23,829 nucleotides of DNA from Hypsibius dujardini (Eukaryota; Tardigrada; Eutardigrada; Parachela; Hypsibiidae), in NCBI GenBank assembly GCA_001579985.1, contig LRSR01003230.1, positions 1 to 23,829 of the forward strand. The letters are read 5' to 3'. Below the pieces are notes generated by a model that saw only the letters and a list, made by a program, of their open reading frames with translations, had not been told where the DNA came from and did not search any database. Shown piece after piece: positions 1-11,200 of the stretch. The translations under genes and the position numbers were made by a program. How positions within the stretch are numbered: the stretch's first letter is position 1; every line of letters starts with the position of its first letter.

Positions 1-1020
1 ATATTTATTTTTCCTTAAATGAGTACATGTTCTATTTTAAAAACTATTTTGAGGTGTTTGGCCAATTGGCTTAAAATAATTGTTCGAAGGCTTTCAAAAA
101 ATGCTAATGATTACCCAAAGTCCCTACACCGAAAGTTACTGTACGTCAACACACTCGTTACATATTACTGTAATTAAAGGATGGGAGTAAACGGCCATGA
201 ATGAATGACATGTCACAGAGACCACAGTAGTCAGCAAAGTCACGCCCCGAAGGCGTTGATATGTATACACCCCGGACGTGGATGTACACTGTACGAGCAC
301 TGTCACTGACAATCTTGACAATTCGTCCCTTGTTCCGCACCGATGGCTTCTCCGATTTGTCCCAATTATTTTCACGTGAATGAATCAGAAGCCACACTGC
401 TTGCAAAACGTAAGCGGAACAGCGCTAGGGGCGGAAAGAGGGCGTAGGAAATCAGCATTCGCAGCAGAAAATAGAAGGTTTCTTTGTTTTGCCACAGATG
501 GGTCCACACCGTTACGCAATGCGTTTTAAGGAAAATTGAGGACGCTTCTCACTCTAGTGTTGGTGATACCATTGGCTTTTACATATCATTCAAAGCGCAT
601 TGCTTTCCTGCGAACCACGAAAATTCAAGTTTGCCCTTGATTGTTGTTATGGATGAGGAAGTACACAAAATTGCAACTAGGCGCATCATCTGGAGATTGC
701 CAATGGTGTCGTTGAACCCCTGTACAAGGCTACAGTGAAAGGAGAGGCCATCATTCACACAGGCATTCTCCTTTTGGCGCTATCGAAATGGAACTATTTT
801 TATTCACATAGCCCCTCAGATGGAAAACTTGGTCCATATTGGACTACACGAACATGAACTGGGCTAGTTCTCATGGACCTCATTTTTGGCCAAAACTAAA
901 ATAACTTGTTTAGTTCGGCAAATTAAACAACAGGGTCATTTCCACGTCTCAAATCATAATATTGAAATAAAGTTTGATTCTAAGATATTGAATCACATAC
1001 TAAAAACGCAAATTGATTTA
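1..1020. other. Non-coding or unassigned sequence
   Basis: I see no gene I can name. An open stretch at 490-738 (+), opening after a good acceptor (ttttgccacag at about 497) and ending in TGA, has fairly protein-like composition (for example IEDASHSSVGDTIGFYISF), and another lies at 158-406 (-). Neither has a recognisable motif or a partner exon. They could be exon remnants. Confidence 0.3.
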
Positions 1021-1030
1021 GATCGATGAT

Positions 1031-1616
1031 GCGCGCCCGGGTTCTTCCGGGTATCGGCCGGGGGCTTGGGTATGTTTTACGGGTTTTCCTTTTTATTGAT
1101 TTTAAAACTGCTGTGCAGAGTTTGGCTACTTCGATAGAGGAAGTTTTTTTTAATTTGATTCCGAGAAAGAGGAACGAGAAATTTTACATGCCTTCATGTG
1201 AGGAAGACGGCGAACATTTTCCTGCTAAAATAAGTGGCAGACAAACGAGCAACATGAGGGGCTGATAGAGAGACAGAAGGACAAACAGACAGACAGACTG
1301 AGTGACAGGCAGGCACAAACAGACAGAGAAACAACCAGACAGGCTAACAGACGGATGAGTGAAAAGAGAGACAATGCGCAACCAGACAGATACGGACGGG
1401 CGAAATAGCGCAAATATCGGGCTCCGTTTTCCATGGCCCTGGATGTTGGCATACGAACACCTATATTCGTAACCCTACTGTTTAAAATTAAATACAAAAC
1501 TATTGCATGAAAACCCGGGCCCCCAGAAAATTCGGATTGGAAAACCCGGGCGCCCAGAAAAACCCGGAAATATATACCCGGGCCCCCAGCCGATACCCGA
1601 AAAAAACTGGGCGCCC
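1031..1616. mobile_element. GC-rich inverted-repeat (foldback-like) element
   Basis: The left arm at about 1031-1089 and the right arm at about 1559-1616 are imperfect reverse complements of roughly 58 bp; both share the core CCCCCxGCCGATACCCG. The arms are strikingly GC-rich against AT-rich surroundings. The interior holds a degenerate CAGA tract and a partial second copy of the right arm. No protein-coding gene is visible inside. Confidence 0.55.
1262..1400. repeat. Degenerate CAGA/ACAG tetranucleotide tract
   Basis: Purine-rich ACAG and ACAGACAGACAG units with interruptions over about 140 bp. It is a decayed microsatellite. A similar tract in the opposite orientation occurs at 14935-15055. 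Confidence 0.6.
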
Positions 1617-1618
1617 AG
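1514..1618. repeat. Short tandem repeat, period about 31 bp, with CCCGGGCSCCCAG cores
   Basis: The cores start at 1514, 1545, 1577 and 1607, so the spacing is 31, 32 and 30 bp. The last core is CTGGGCGCCCAG, a perfect 12-bp palindrome. The spacers vary (AAAATTCGGATTGG, AAAAACCCGGAAATATATA and others). It forms the right end of the inverted-repeat element. Confidence 0.65.
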
Positions 1619-1639
1619 CCATAATAATAAAATTAACTG

Positions 1640-4600
1640 AGTCCACCCGAATTGGTTTCCAGCGACAGTAAATTCGAATTCGACAAGCGCTCGCAAATGA
1701 CCACGAAATTTGGTCAGCCAACTATGCAAATCAATTTATTGAATTCGAAATAAAGCCCCTGTTGCCTCCCACTTTGACACCTACTCAAAATATTTGATTC
1801 TCATTTGAAGGCAACCATTTCCGGAATTTTTTGTAATAAACTGTGCCACAAGCCAGAAGGTAGTTTCCCCCTACACGTTAGGTGAGGAAGGTTTATCCAA
1901 TATTTTCGGTCACTATTGATATTTCCTTGGAGCCAAAAGTTTCTTATGCTTTCCCTGCGTTTGAAGTAGTCGAATCGGACTAAATCTAAAAAACCCTAAC
2001 GTTACAAAAAGTAAGCATCCAAAATCTTGAGCCGTTTGACTTGCGGAAAACATATTTTTTTCGTTTTTTTACAAAACTGTCAAAATTCTCAGCGATGCTG
2101 GGTTTCAAGCAATCCCGCTAGTATTTTTTCTGTGGTGTATTAGCTGGGAAGCTGCAGAATGTTTTGCAACAGAATTTTAAGGTGGTAGAAAAAAAAACAC
2201 TGGTACGTTCCGTTTTCTTCGATTTCCAATCTGCAATTATTTTCAGAAAATCGATTCATTTAAATAAGCTGTAACACTTTTCGGCAACAGTTTAATTCTG
2301 ACTCAATAGGCGTCGACAAAAATAATTTTTGTTGAACAAGGACGGAGCTATCCGTCACTTCTTGTACAACACCATTGTGTTTCGGTTGTATTTCAAAGTG
2401 ACGCATAACACCGACCCCTTTTCTCCCAACACAGATGGGTGGATTCCGATCCATTCGAAATTGAATTTAGACTGGAAGAGTAGAAAGAATATTATAAAAC
2501 GTTTTTGGTGATTTTACAGTGAAAATCGGCGACCACCGATTCTTTCTGTGTTTTGACAACTTCGACAATCATCCAAAAAGATTTTTTTTCAGTTAAAATA
2601 TGTTCCAGCAATATGTGGAAAATATGGTTTAGAGAATTTCTTCCGAACTCTCTTTTTAATTTAGTGATTTTGTCAGATTGGGAACTTGCGCACTAAAAAA
2701 GTTAGCACTCACTTGAGGTACGCACTACACACGAAAACTGAGAGACTGCGAAAGCTTTTCTTGAAGTTTTACGTACTACAATGTTATGCCTACGCGTAAT
2801 TGTGTAGCGGTTGATGGAGTATCACTCATCGGATACGAACAGAGACTCCAGAAAAGATGGGAAAACTAAGAACTTGCACACTGATACGGACAATCACTAT
2901 TACTACTACACTCTACCATATCTAAACTGTTCTGTACTGTACTGAAAATTAGCAGCAGCGACCTTATATAGTCGCACAACACGAGAAACCAAATATGTAT
3001 GTAGTACATGCAATTAGGAAGAGAACCAGACTGACCAGTGGCAGTTCAGCCACGAAGAACCAATGGGAACAAGAGAACATCCAAACACATGAGTACAAAA
3101 TAGTATAGTATAGTTAACTAGACTTAAATAGGACGTATCTTGACCATAGCAGTCGTATTGTAGATGATACTGCGCCGGCAAGACAGAAGAGCGTTTCCAC
3201 TTCCGGTGATCAGTGTAAGCTATTAATGGAGGCAATGCCTGAGTGAAGTCAGCTGTGTGTGTGTTCGGCTGCAGTGCCCGCGACAACAACCTGTATTATG
3301 AGATGGATAAAATAGAACTCGATGGTTTCTCTTTTCACAGGTTATGCTGATGGTGAGTTTGATTTTTTAAAAAGCTGGAGGTCAAGTCAAGTCAAAGGTC
3401 TGCTTAAACCAATCGGCGAGTAAGCGTACCGAGATGCAAAAGTATAAGGTATCGCCTCCCTAACATCCAGGCCTGCCGCTATTTAAAGTAAACATCTTGT
3501 TCCTGAGCTTGTTTGAGTCGATGGCAAATTTTGGAAGTGGGAACTGTTTCTTAATTTTTTAGGTTTAAATTATGGTAATTTAACCGAATTAATCAATAAT
3601 TTATTAAACTTAAAACTTGAAAACAGATGCCTGGCTGTGAGATATCTGTGTAAACTTTTCAAAAAAGTAGGATTCAGCTCAATAAGACCCATCGTTCGAG
3701 TGAGCGCACTGCCATCGCAAGAAGTGTAAACTGTCAGTGGCGAACGAAAAAAAGGGTGGACGGAGTGAATTTGTTAGAAATGATCAGTACATCACGATCG
3801 TTGAATTTAGTAAGAGAAGGACCAGTTCATTGAACATTGTAATTGGCATTTTTAGAAAATCGAAGTTACCAAAAATATTCGCTCAAAGCAATTAATTGTG
3901 GGAGACACAACATTTCTCTGTGGGTATAGAAGGCAAGCTCCAGATCAGTCGCTTGCTGACCATTAACCAATGTCCGTGTGAAGTCTAATGGGCAAATGCT
4001 GAACTGCCAATCGTCGGCGTCCTACACGACAAAAGTCGCGGTAAGTCTTACAATTCTTAGGATTCACTTGTTTCACATGTTCTCGTTCAATCCGTTTGCA
4101 AAAACGATTTGTCGATTGTGTCTTTATAATCAAACAGAAGAATTAGATTTATTGTGATGCTGGTTATGGTTTAGTGCTTCGGCGATAATATTACACAGCC
4201 CAAAAAACGACCAGATGTTTTTTCCACATTTTGTGTCATAAATTAAGTGGGCATTTATGAATTAAAACAGCGACATTTCGTAAAAAGCCTGAAAAACTGC
4301 AATTAATTTTCGAATTTGTGCAACAAAGTTTGTAATCGGTGGGGAAATTGGGGATATCTGGGCATTCCCGTGAATGTTGTGGTTGGATGGGAGATTTGAA
4401 GCGGCTGATTTATCTTGATTGGGTGTTCGAATGCCCTGATAATCCTCCCAGAAAAAAATGGATACAACATGTGCCTTTCCTGCGACGCAGTTGCGATTGC
4501 CATTCATTGAGTTGTTCTTTCTTCAATAGCTTCGGCCACCTCAGTTTTCATGCCATCTTGCAGAGAAATAATCCCAATGAAGATAGGGTGTGAGGAGCTG

Positions 4601-7584
4601 TTAATTCTTTGATTGGTCAACGGGTTTCCTGTAGTCAGTTGCGTCGGCATTGTTTGGCTGATTGGCTGGATGTTGTGGCTTTGTCTTTTTGAGTGGCTGT
4701 GCTAATTGAAAATAGCGGTACTACTTGGAAAAAAATAATAAACATCTTAGTGTTTAGGCTTCATTTCGCCACAATCGTCACCCGCAAAAGCAGTAAAATA
4801 GAATGCACAGGAATGTTCGCCGGGAGCGAGAGGAACAATGAATTGAGTACTCGATTGGCTAGAACAATGAATTTCAGCGCGAAATAATCGCATTTCACTC
4901 TACTCAAGCATGAAGTTTACTGATCGTCTCCGATTGGTCGGTTTCGATTTATTTATCAAAGTATTCAAAAATCGTTTCAGCAACCGAATAAGCCAGATTC
5001 GTCTAGTTCTATTGTAGTCAGCGCAAATCCCATAGTTAAATTAACCGGTATCGATTGGGAGATTGAACCTAAACTAGATTGTTGTCGACCTTTTTCAAAA
5101 TGAAAAAAATAATCCTAATTTAGAAACGAGAAACGATACATTGTCCCATTTGTAATGCCCAAGCAGTTAAAAAATCAGTCGTCGCGGATGACCATAGGGA
5201 ACGTCAGAGGTACATCATAATCTGAAAATAGACACTTTTTAGCGAAACAAATTCAAATATCCATTAAATGTTTGAATTTCTTTTGTTGGGCTAACGAATA
5301 CCTTAGCTATTTGAAGCGTTTTTTGCCTAAAATTGATCTGGCGTCGACTGAGATAAGCAAAAATATTGAATAACCTGAAGATTTACGACAGGTAGGCGGC
5401 ATCTGTAAATCTGGGCTGCGCAAGTTGTGGCGACACCTTTGAAAGAGTTCTCCCTTGTTCCGAATTTATTCCCTGCTTCCCTTCTAGAAACTCTCACGTT
5501 TGGTTTACCGATAGGTAGCCAATTGAATTTCTGAACAAACAAACAAAAAAACAGCGTCACAAACTGATTTTCTACTTTTTCAGCGGACAACCAGTTTCTT
5601 GCTTGCCCAGCACAATTTAAAAGAGGAAGTCAAGACACCTTGTTTTTGCTTAGATTCCGTTTATTTCAATTTAAATTGCATTATGCTAGCTGATGATGTC
5701 GGTTAAGGGTAATCTGGTGCCTGGTTTCGACCGAACTTTTGTACGTAGATCAGCGATAGGATTTACAATGACAGACACCATTTTAAGTTCAGTAGCATTT
5801 AACGCAACAGTGCGTCGAGATTGCAATAATCTGTTCATTTGCCTAATTTTCAAAAGGTAACGTGACGTAATTAGGCCCGATTTAACTTCTGGAGCATTAT
5901 TTCAAAACTTCAACATAGGAAGTGTTTCGAAAAAGGGTTGGTTTAGGACTTTTTGGACAGATATCTAAAAGTGGAAAAAGAATTTTCTAAGTCTGGAGGG
6001 GCAGACTAATTGAAAAGTCAGAAGACGGACACGAGACAACCGAATTCCATTCCATTCCAAAATTAAACTTTTATAAATCTTCTTAATGTATGTCTGTGAC
6101 TGTCTTTTCATTCCTGAAACGCTAAAAGTTTAGGTTGCAAATCTGGGTACCTAGCCAAAAATATAGTAAATCGAATTTATCTGTCGAAATACGTTAATCA
6201 GATTTGTAAAACGAATGCAAGGAAGGAAGTAAGAAGCCTTATTGACGTTACGTGCCTTTTTTAGCTTCTGAAACTACCAACAGCTTGCTAGCTTTATACG
6301 ATGCTTAAAACAGTTGTTCTTCAATGTGAGGACCACAGGTTGATTTGAAAATGGGGTTGGCAACCCACAACAAATTTGTGTAAAAAGGGCTCTAGGCTCC
6401 CCTTACCCACGTCGAATAGACATCAACATTTTTATGAAACCGACCGATTTCATTACAATTTTTATGTTAAAATAGTTGAAAATGACAGGTATACAGACAT
6501 GACAGAAAACTTACGACTTGGACTTCGAAATTTTTCAAATAAAGCGAAACGCCTTTAATTTTTTTCCAGGTTCCTTTATAGTTCTTTTAAGCCATCAAAC
6601 TTTCAAAGTCCAAATTTTTGAGTCCTGGGTATTCTGAGTGGGCATTTTTATCACCATTCGTTGAGCAAAATCTATCGTTGATACAGTATTCTTCTTCGGC
6701 GTTTCTCGGATTGATTTGCAGTTTGACACGTGCCAAATGAGTAGAAGACAAGTAAAAACATAAAATTGAACTCCTTTGTGGTCTCCTAAATTGTTTCTAG
6801 TGATATTTTTGGCAAACTTTGCAATTACGGGGAATAATCATCTGCATCATTTTCATCGTTTCAGGCGAGTTGGTGTACTGATTAGGATGCTTGCATTGTT
6901 ACGCGCTGGTCCGCTGCTTGAGCCTGAGGCTTGCTATTTTTTTGCCTTTTATACGTTTATACGCCTTAAAATATACGTTTTTACGTTTATCTTGATTCGA
7001 TGGTCAAATGGCAAAGTCCGGTGGTGGAAATTTGGGGGAAAAACGCAGATTTTATGACTGTAAATATATGTCTGTTTTCATGAAACAGGTAAAACCGAAG
7101 TGTACCGCCAAAAGGTCGATACAAAATGACAGAAAATTTATGCCCTTTTTCATACATGAATTTTTTTTTCCAACGGGGGTTAAGTTCGGAAAAGCCGTTT
7201 AATCTGATTCCGTGAGGTCGTGTCACGAAACTCTCCCATCAACACATTGAGAAGAACCTAAAGGTTATATTACAAGCTTCCAGAAACGTGGCATATTGTT
7301 CGGGTGGGCACCTGACATGAGCACTCTGAAAAACCTTCCGAAAAAACCCTCAAGCCAAACCACTTCCTTTAATGGGCAGGACATTCAATGCGTCTTATTT
7401 GACAGTTTGAAAGCTTATAATGCGCCTAATATGGTTGTTTATCATTTTCATCCTGGAGCTCGGTGTGTCTGGTCTAACTGGTTTACATAATGCCGCACGC
7501 ATCTGTCTGTCTGCATCGGATATGGGACGACACAAAGGATTTACTGTCTCACACAGTCACGTATACAGAAACGGTACCTCGTAC
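1640..7584. other. Long non-coding or unassigned stretch upstream of the receptor
   Basis: AT-rich, with only short open frames lacking recognisable motifs. Points seen: several GATTGG (inverted CCAAT) boxes between 4415 and 5058; a TATA-like TTATATAG near 2963; and a strong donor consensus CGCG|GTAAGT at about 4041 that could end an untranslated first exon, though no acceptor near 7800 clearly pairs with it. I see no rRNA, tRNA or clear gene. Confidence 0.4.
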
Positions 7585-7774
7585 TGTATTTCCTCGATAG
7601 ATAGCGATAGCGCATGAGCTGTGTCATGTTAAATTGGTTTTCCCCCTGTTTGTCAGCGTGTGCCCTGCCTATACCTCGCATGTCTTACAGTCGTACACAC
7701 AGCTTTCTGGTGTACAGCGGGCAACCAATACGTCACGTGACCCGTGGACTGTCGCTATCTATCGAGGAAATACA
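7585..7774. mobile_element. Short MITE-like element with perfect 23-bp inverted ends
   Basis: The ends 7585-7607 (TGTATTTCCTCGATAGATAG then CGA) and 7752-7774 are exact reverse complements. The 190-bp body has no coding potential. The element ends 33 bp before the receptor ATG, so it is likely to lie in the promoter or 5' UTR. No clear target-site duplication is visible. Confidence 0.6.
7732..7741. promoter_or_regulatory. Palindromic E-box GTCACGTGAC
   Basis: A perfect 10-bp palindrome 66 bp before the receptor start codon. It matches the core bound by bHLH-zip factors of the USF/MITF/TFEB type in animals. Whether it is used is inference; it lies inside a small inverted-repeat element. Confidence 0.35.
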
Positions 7775-7807
7775 TTAATTGTGTAGAGGCATCACTTACC
7801 GGGAAAC

Positions 7808-8224
7808 ATGCCCATTAATTTCAGCACGGCAAAGCTGCTCCTCTTCCTAGCGTGTTCCAATTTTTACGATGGCGCAGGTTTACGACGGACTCGTTCCACT
7901 GGCTATTTGAATCGCTTCAGCTACACTGACGCGTCTATCGTAAATTCAGCTGCATCGGTAGACGGCAAACTGAGGCATTTTTCGGCAAAAATGGAGATCG
8001 ACCACGGCGATTATCCGTCTGAGCTTAATTGTTCAGACAATCCGGATGGCCATACTTCCGTGGCTGCTTTGTTCAACCAGACGGACCCCGAATACTTGAT
8101 ATATCAATACAGCTATGTCGCAATCCTTCTTGTGGGAGCATCCTTTGGTATTTCCCTGAACTCCATCTTACTGGTTCATCTCATCTATAGGTTGAACAAA
8201 GAACCGCGCGCTCTGGAATTCATG
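7808..8224 (+). CDS. Receptor exon 1: N-terminus, TM1, start of ICL1
   Basis: Residues 1-139. The ATG at 7808 is the first Met after an in-frame TAG at 7784-7786, which supports it as the start. Residues about 8-16 (KLLLFLACS region) are hydrophobic and may be a signal peptide, followed by an extracellular domain of about 85 residues with N-glycosylation sequons at N74 (NCS) and N90 (NQT). TM1 spans about residues 103-127 and contains N118 at the 1.50 position. ICL1 is NKEPRALEF. The donor is ATG|gtaagg, phase 0. Confidence 0.85.
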
Positions 8225-11200
8225 GTAAGGGCCAGCCTGACACGCATGATTATCGGGGGACGAAATTGTAGGGCCGGCATGAGCTATTTATCATTAAAAT
8301 CGAAAACTTAGTACGCCCAGAGAAGGACTGTGAGTCGTGGCGTTGCAGAAACAGACGTTCAGAAGTTAAGCTGTCGATTTGATTATGCAAAATGCCAGTC
8401 CATAAATGTTGACAGTGGCTTGTCTGCGTTTTGAGAAGAGCTCTTATGATGCCATTCCTGTTTTCGAAATTTTAACAGTTTCCGAAATTTACCAAATCCA
8501 ATATCATACCAAAATTAGGGATGTTTGAAAACAAACACACTTAGCAGAGTCATCGACTTATAGGAATTTTTTACGCACAATGGAGCGGTAAATTTCCCTT
8601 AAGATCAACCCGTAGCTTTATTTGGTTGAAAAATTTCGCAGGTCGCCGTTTTTGGTTAGCACAATAGTTTTATTTCATATTCGGTTGATATAGATCTTGA
8701 TTATGAATTTAGTTTACAAACTTTTGGCCCTTGCCGAAACTTCGCAAAACACACGTGACGTTACCATGAACTTCCTTTTCCCAACAGGCTGTACGTAATA
8801 TAGGGTGCTCTGGCATTAGTGCAATTGGCAATTTAGTTCTTGTATTGTAAAAAGATCACCAAAGGTATACATTTTCTTGAGCGCCATCTGTTCCATTTAG
8901 TTCCGAAGTTCGAGCGGATTCGGACAAACCACGGCGGAGCAGCTTTAGTCGAAGAATAGCCCACTTTTCACAATAAAAATTGCGATTTTATCCGCCTTGG
9001 TATGTCCGAATAGTATTGATTTTTACATTCTCTTAAAAATCAAGATTACCCAATTAATGAGGTGTTGAAGCGTTTCTCGAAGTGCTTATACCTTAAAGAG
9101 GCTTTCGTCTGTTCAATTATATTTTGAGTCAAGATAAAACTTTCGTTTTCTAGGCAAAAACAAGATACTGGAATCACCGTTAACGAGCTTGCCATTGGAA
9201 TTAGAGAAATAAAACAGGCTTTCAATCAATCAAGTTCAGAAAATTCCAACTGTTTCTTCTCTAGCAGAAATAATGGTGAAAGGTAAAAGGATTTTGAATT
9301 CTGACTAAGTTTTAGTCTTAGCCGTCCCTATTTGACTGCCCCATAATCAAAACAAGTAATAAAAATTCAACAAAAAACATTTATGGCAATTATGCTTTTC
9401 TAAAGATATTCAGAAGTAAAAATGATTGGGTCGTCCCCTATTTTAGAATGACTTTTTGCATTATTTCAAAATAAATTAAACATTTCAATAACTTTGGCTG
9501 CTGTGCCTACCGGCACAATTTTATCCCAAAAAACGTGCCTATATGCACTTTCAGTTTCAAAAAAGGTGCTTATAGGCACGTTTTTAAATTTCCAGTATAA
9601 ACACGTGCCTCTGTGCCTACTGGGTCAATAGGCCACTGGGCTGGACCTCAATTTTGGAGTGGGATGGACTTAAAGTTGGTGGTCCACCCCCATAGCTGTT
9701 GAATAGTACATTTCACGCAAACTCGCCGAGATTTGGGTATTGTAATTTTGAATAGCCATCCAAAAAAGTCCAAAATTGAGAAAATCAGATAAACTTTACC
9801 ATTCAAAGTTGCGAAACATTTGCCTGTTGGGAAGAGGAAGTTTGTGGTGACGTAACGTGTGTTTTGCGAAGTTTCAGCAACAGCCACAAGTTTGTAAACT
9901 GCATTCATAATCAAAAACTATCAACCAAATACAAAATAAAACTGTCAACCACAAACGGCGACCTACAAAATATTTTCAACCAAAATAAAGCGGCGAATTC
10001 ACCTTAACTGGACTCTGTCCACAATGACCTCAATTCTAGGCTTTATGTAAAAAATCTCCATCGACAGATAATCCAGCTCTCGTTTTCCCATCTGATGGTA
10101 TCGATCTTCTGCTTGTTGGGCGATGGTATCTGGAACGCGACCGTCCAATGGTACGGTGGTGACGCACTCTGTCGTACCATGAAATATCTACAGATGTTCA
10201 GGTTAGCCTTTTTTATGATCTCTTGATTTCTGTCGCCGTTGCTCACCTGCTGCTGATAAAGTTTTGAAAACCATCCCTGTAGACAAATCATTCCATCCTA
10301 AACGTTTGTTTTCGACAGCCGAACATGTTGGCAGGAAATATTAACGTTCTGTGTACCGTTTCCCTTACAGTTTGTACTCGGCTACGTTGCTGTTAACCGG
10401 GATGAGCATTGAAGGATGCATTACGGTGACCTTTCCACTCACAAAGTCCTCCCGACCCGACACCTTACACCGTGTCCGAATAGCTAGCGCTGTCTGCTGG
10501 AGTCTTGCAGCTTTGGGCAGCATTCCCCAGGTCTGCTTATGAAGTATATTAATGTACAGTGAGTAACGTTGGGAATAATTGCATCTAACGTTTCTTATGG
10601 AAAAATACTGTACGGTAATGTTTGCTAAATAAATTTATTTATCTTTCTGTTTTGAGGTACCCTAATAGCGTTACGAAATATCCGTTTGATGTTAATGTGT
10701 TTAAGTAATATCGTCAATTAGCAATGACTTGGGAGAACAGGAGCAAACGTTTAAATTAACTTAAAATTGACCCACGAAACATATCACCTGTAGCGGTTTG
10801 GCAGCAACTGGTTTGGATGAATGGTGTACTTCAAAGTGGATGTTGAAAAAAAGGTTAACACGCACCGGAAGGAGGTGCCCGAGTTCTAGTGAAAAGCAAT
10901 TTCCGTAGTATGTCGAAGTGCCGTAATTTAACCAAGGCCGGTGTATCATTATGCTGAGGAGCCGGTCCACGAAAGAAAGTGACAGCATTAGAAGATCTCC
11001 TAATTGTTGACATACCAAGCCGGTATTTTGGTTTAAAATTAGCCAGTTGACGTAAATGAACATCGCTGACATATGACGGGAAAAAAACCGCTGGTGACGA
11101 TTGAACGATTGACCAATATTCCATGCGCTTAATTCGATTTTACGAATTCACCATCGATCGATCGAAATGCTTTCAAGCTTTTTATGGAAAAAAATTTACG

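Larger units (their letters stand above)
8611..10003. mobile_element. Inverted-repeat element in receptor intron 1
   Basis: The arms 8611-8789 and about 9822-9994 are reverse complements over roughly 175 bp with moderate divergence. A clear shared block is CGAAACTTCGCAAAACACACG. The outer end resembles GGTGAATTC/GGTAAATTT (8587 and 10003). The interior has no transposase I can recognise. The right end stops 64 bp before receptor exon 2. Likely a non-autonomous DNA transposon. Confidence 0.6.

Noticed and set aside
158-406. Minus-strand open frame of 82 codons
   Set aside because: No motif recognised and no supporting splice partners.
490-738. Open frame after a good acceptor, protein-like composition
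   Set aside because: No recognisable motif, no partner exon and no supported start; noted only in the gap description.
3014-3289. Minus-strand open frame of 91 codons
   Set aside because: Composition looks random and no motif or splice context supports it.
4415-4445. GTGTTCGAATGCC resembling a tRNA B box
   Set aside because: No matching A box at the correct distance and no cloverleaf arms.
8225-8311. Read-through of receptor exon 1 for 28 further codons
   Set aside because: The frame passes a good donor (ATG|gtaagg) and the added residues do not resemble ICL1/TM2, while exon 2 at 10068 continues the family alignment exactly.
10032-10067. Upstream acceptor (ttctag at about 10039) adding 9 codons to exon 2
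   Set aside because: It would need a phase 2 donor, whereas exon 1 ends in phase 0; the shorter exon gives a gap-free family alignment.
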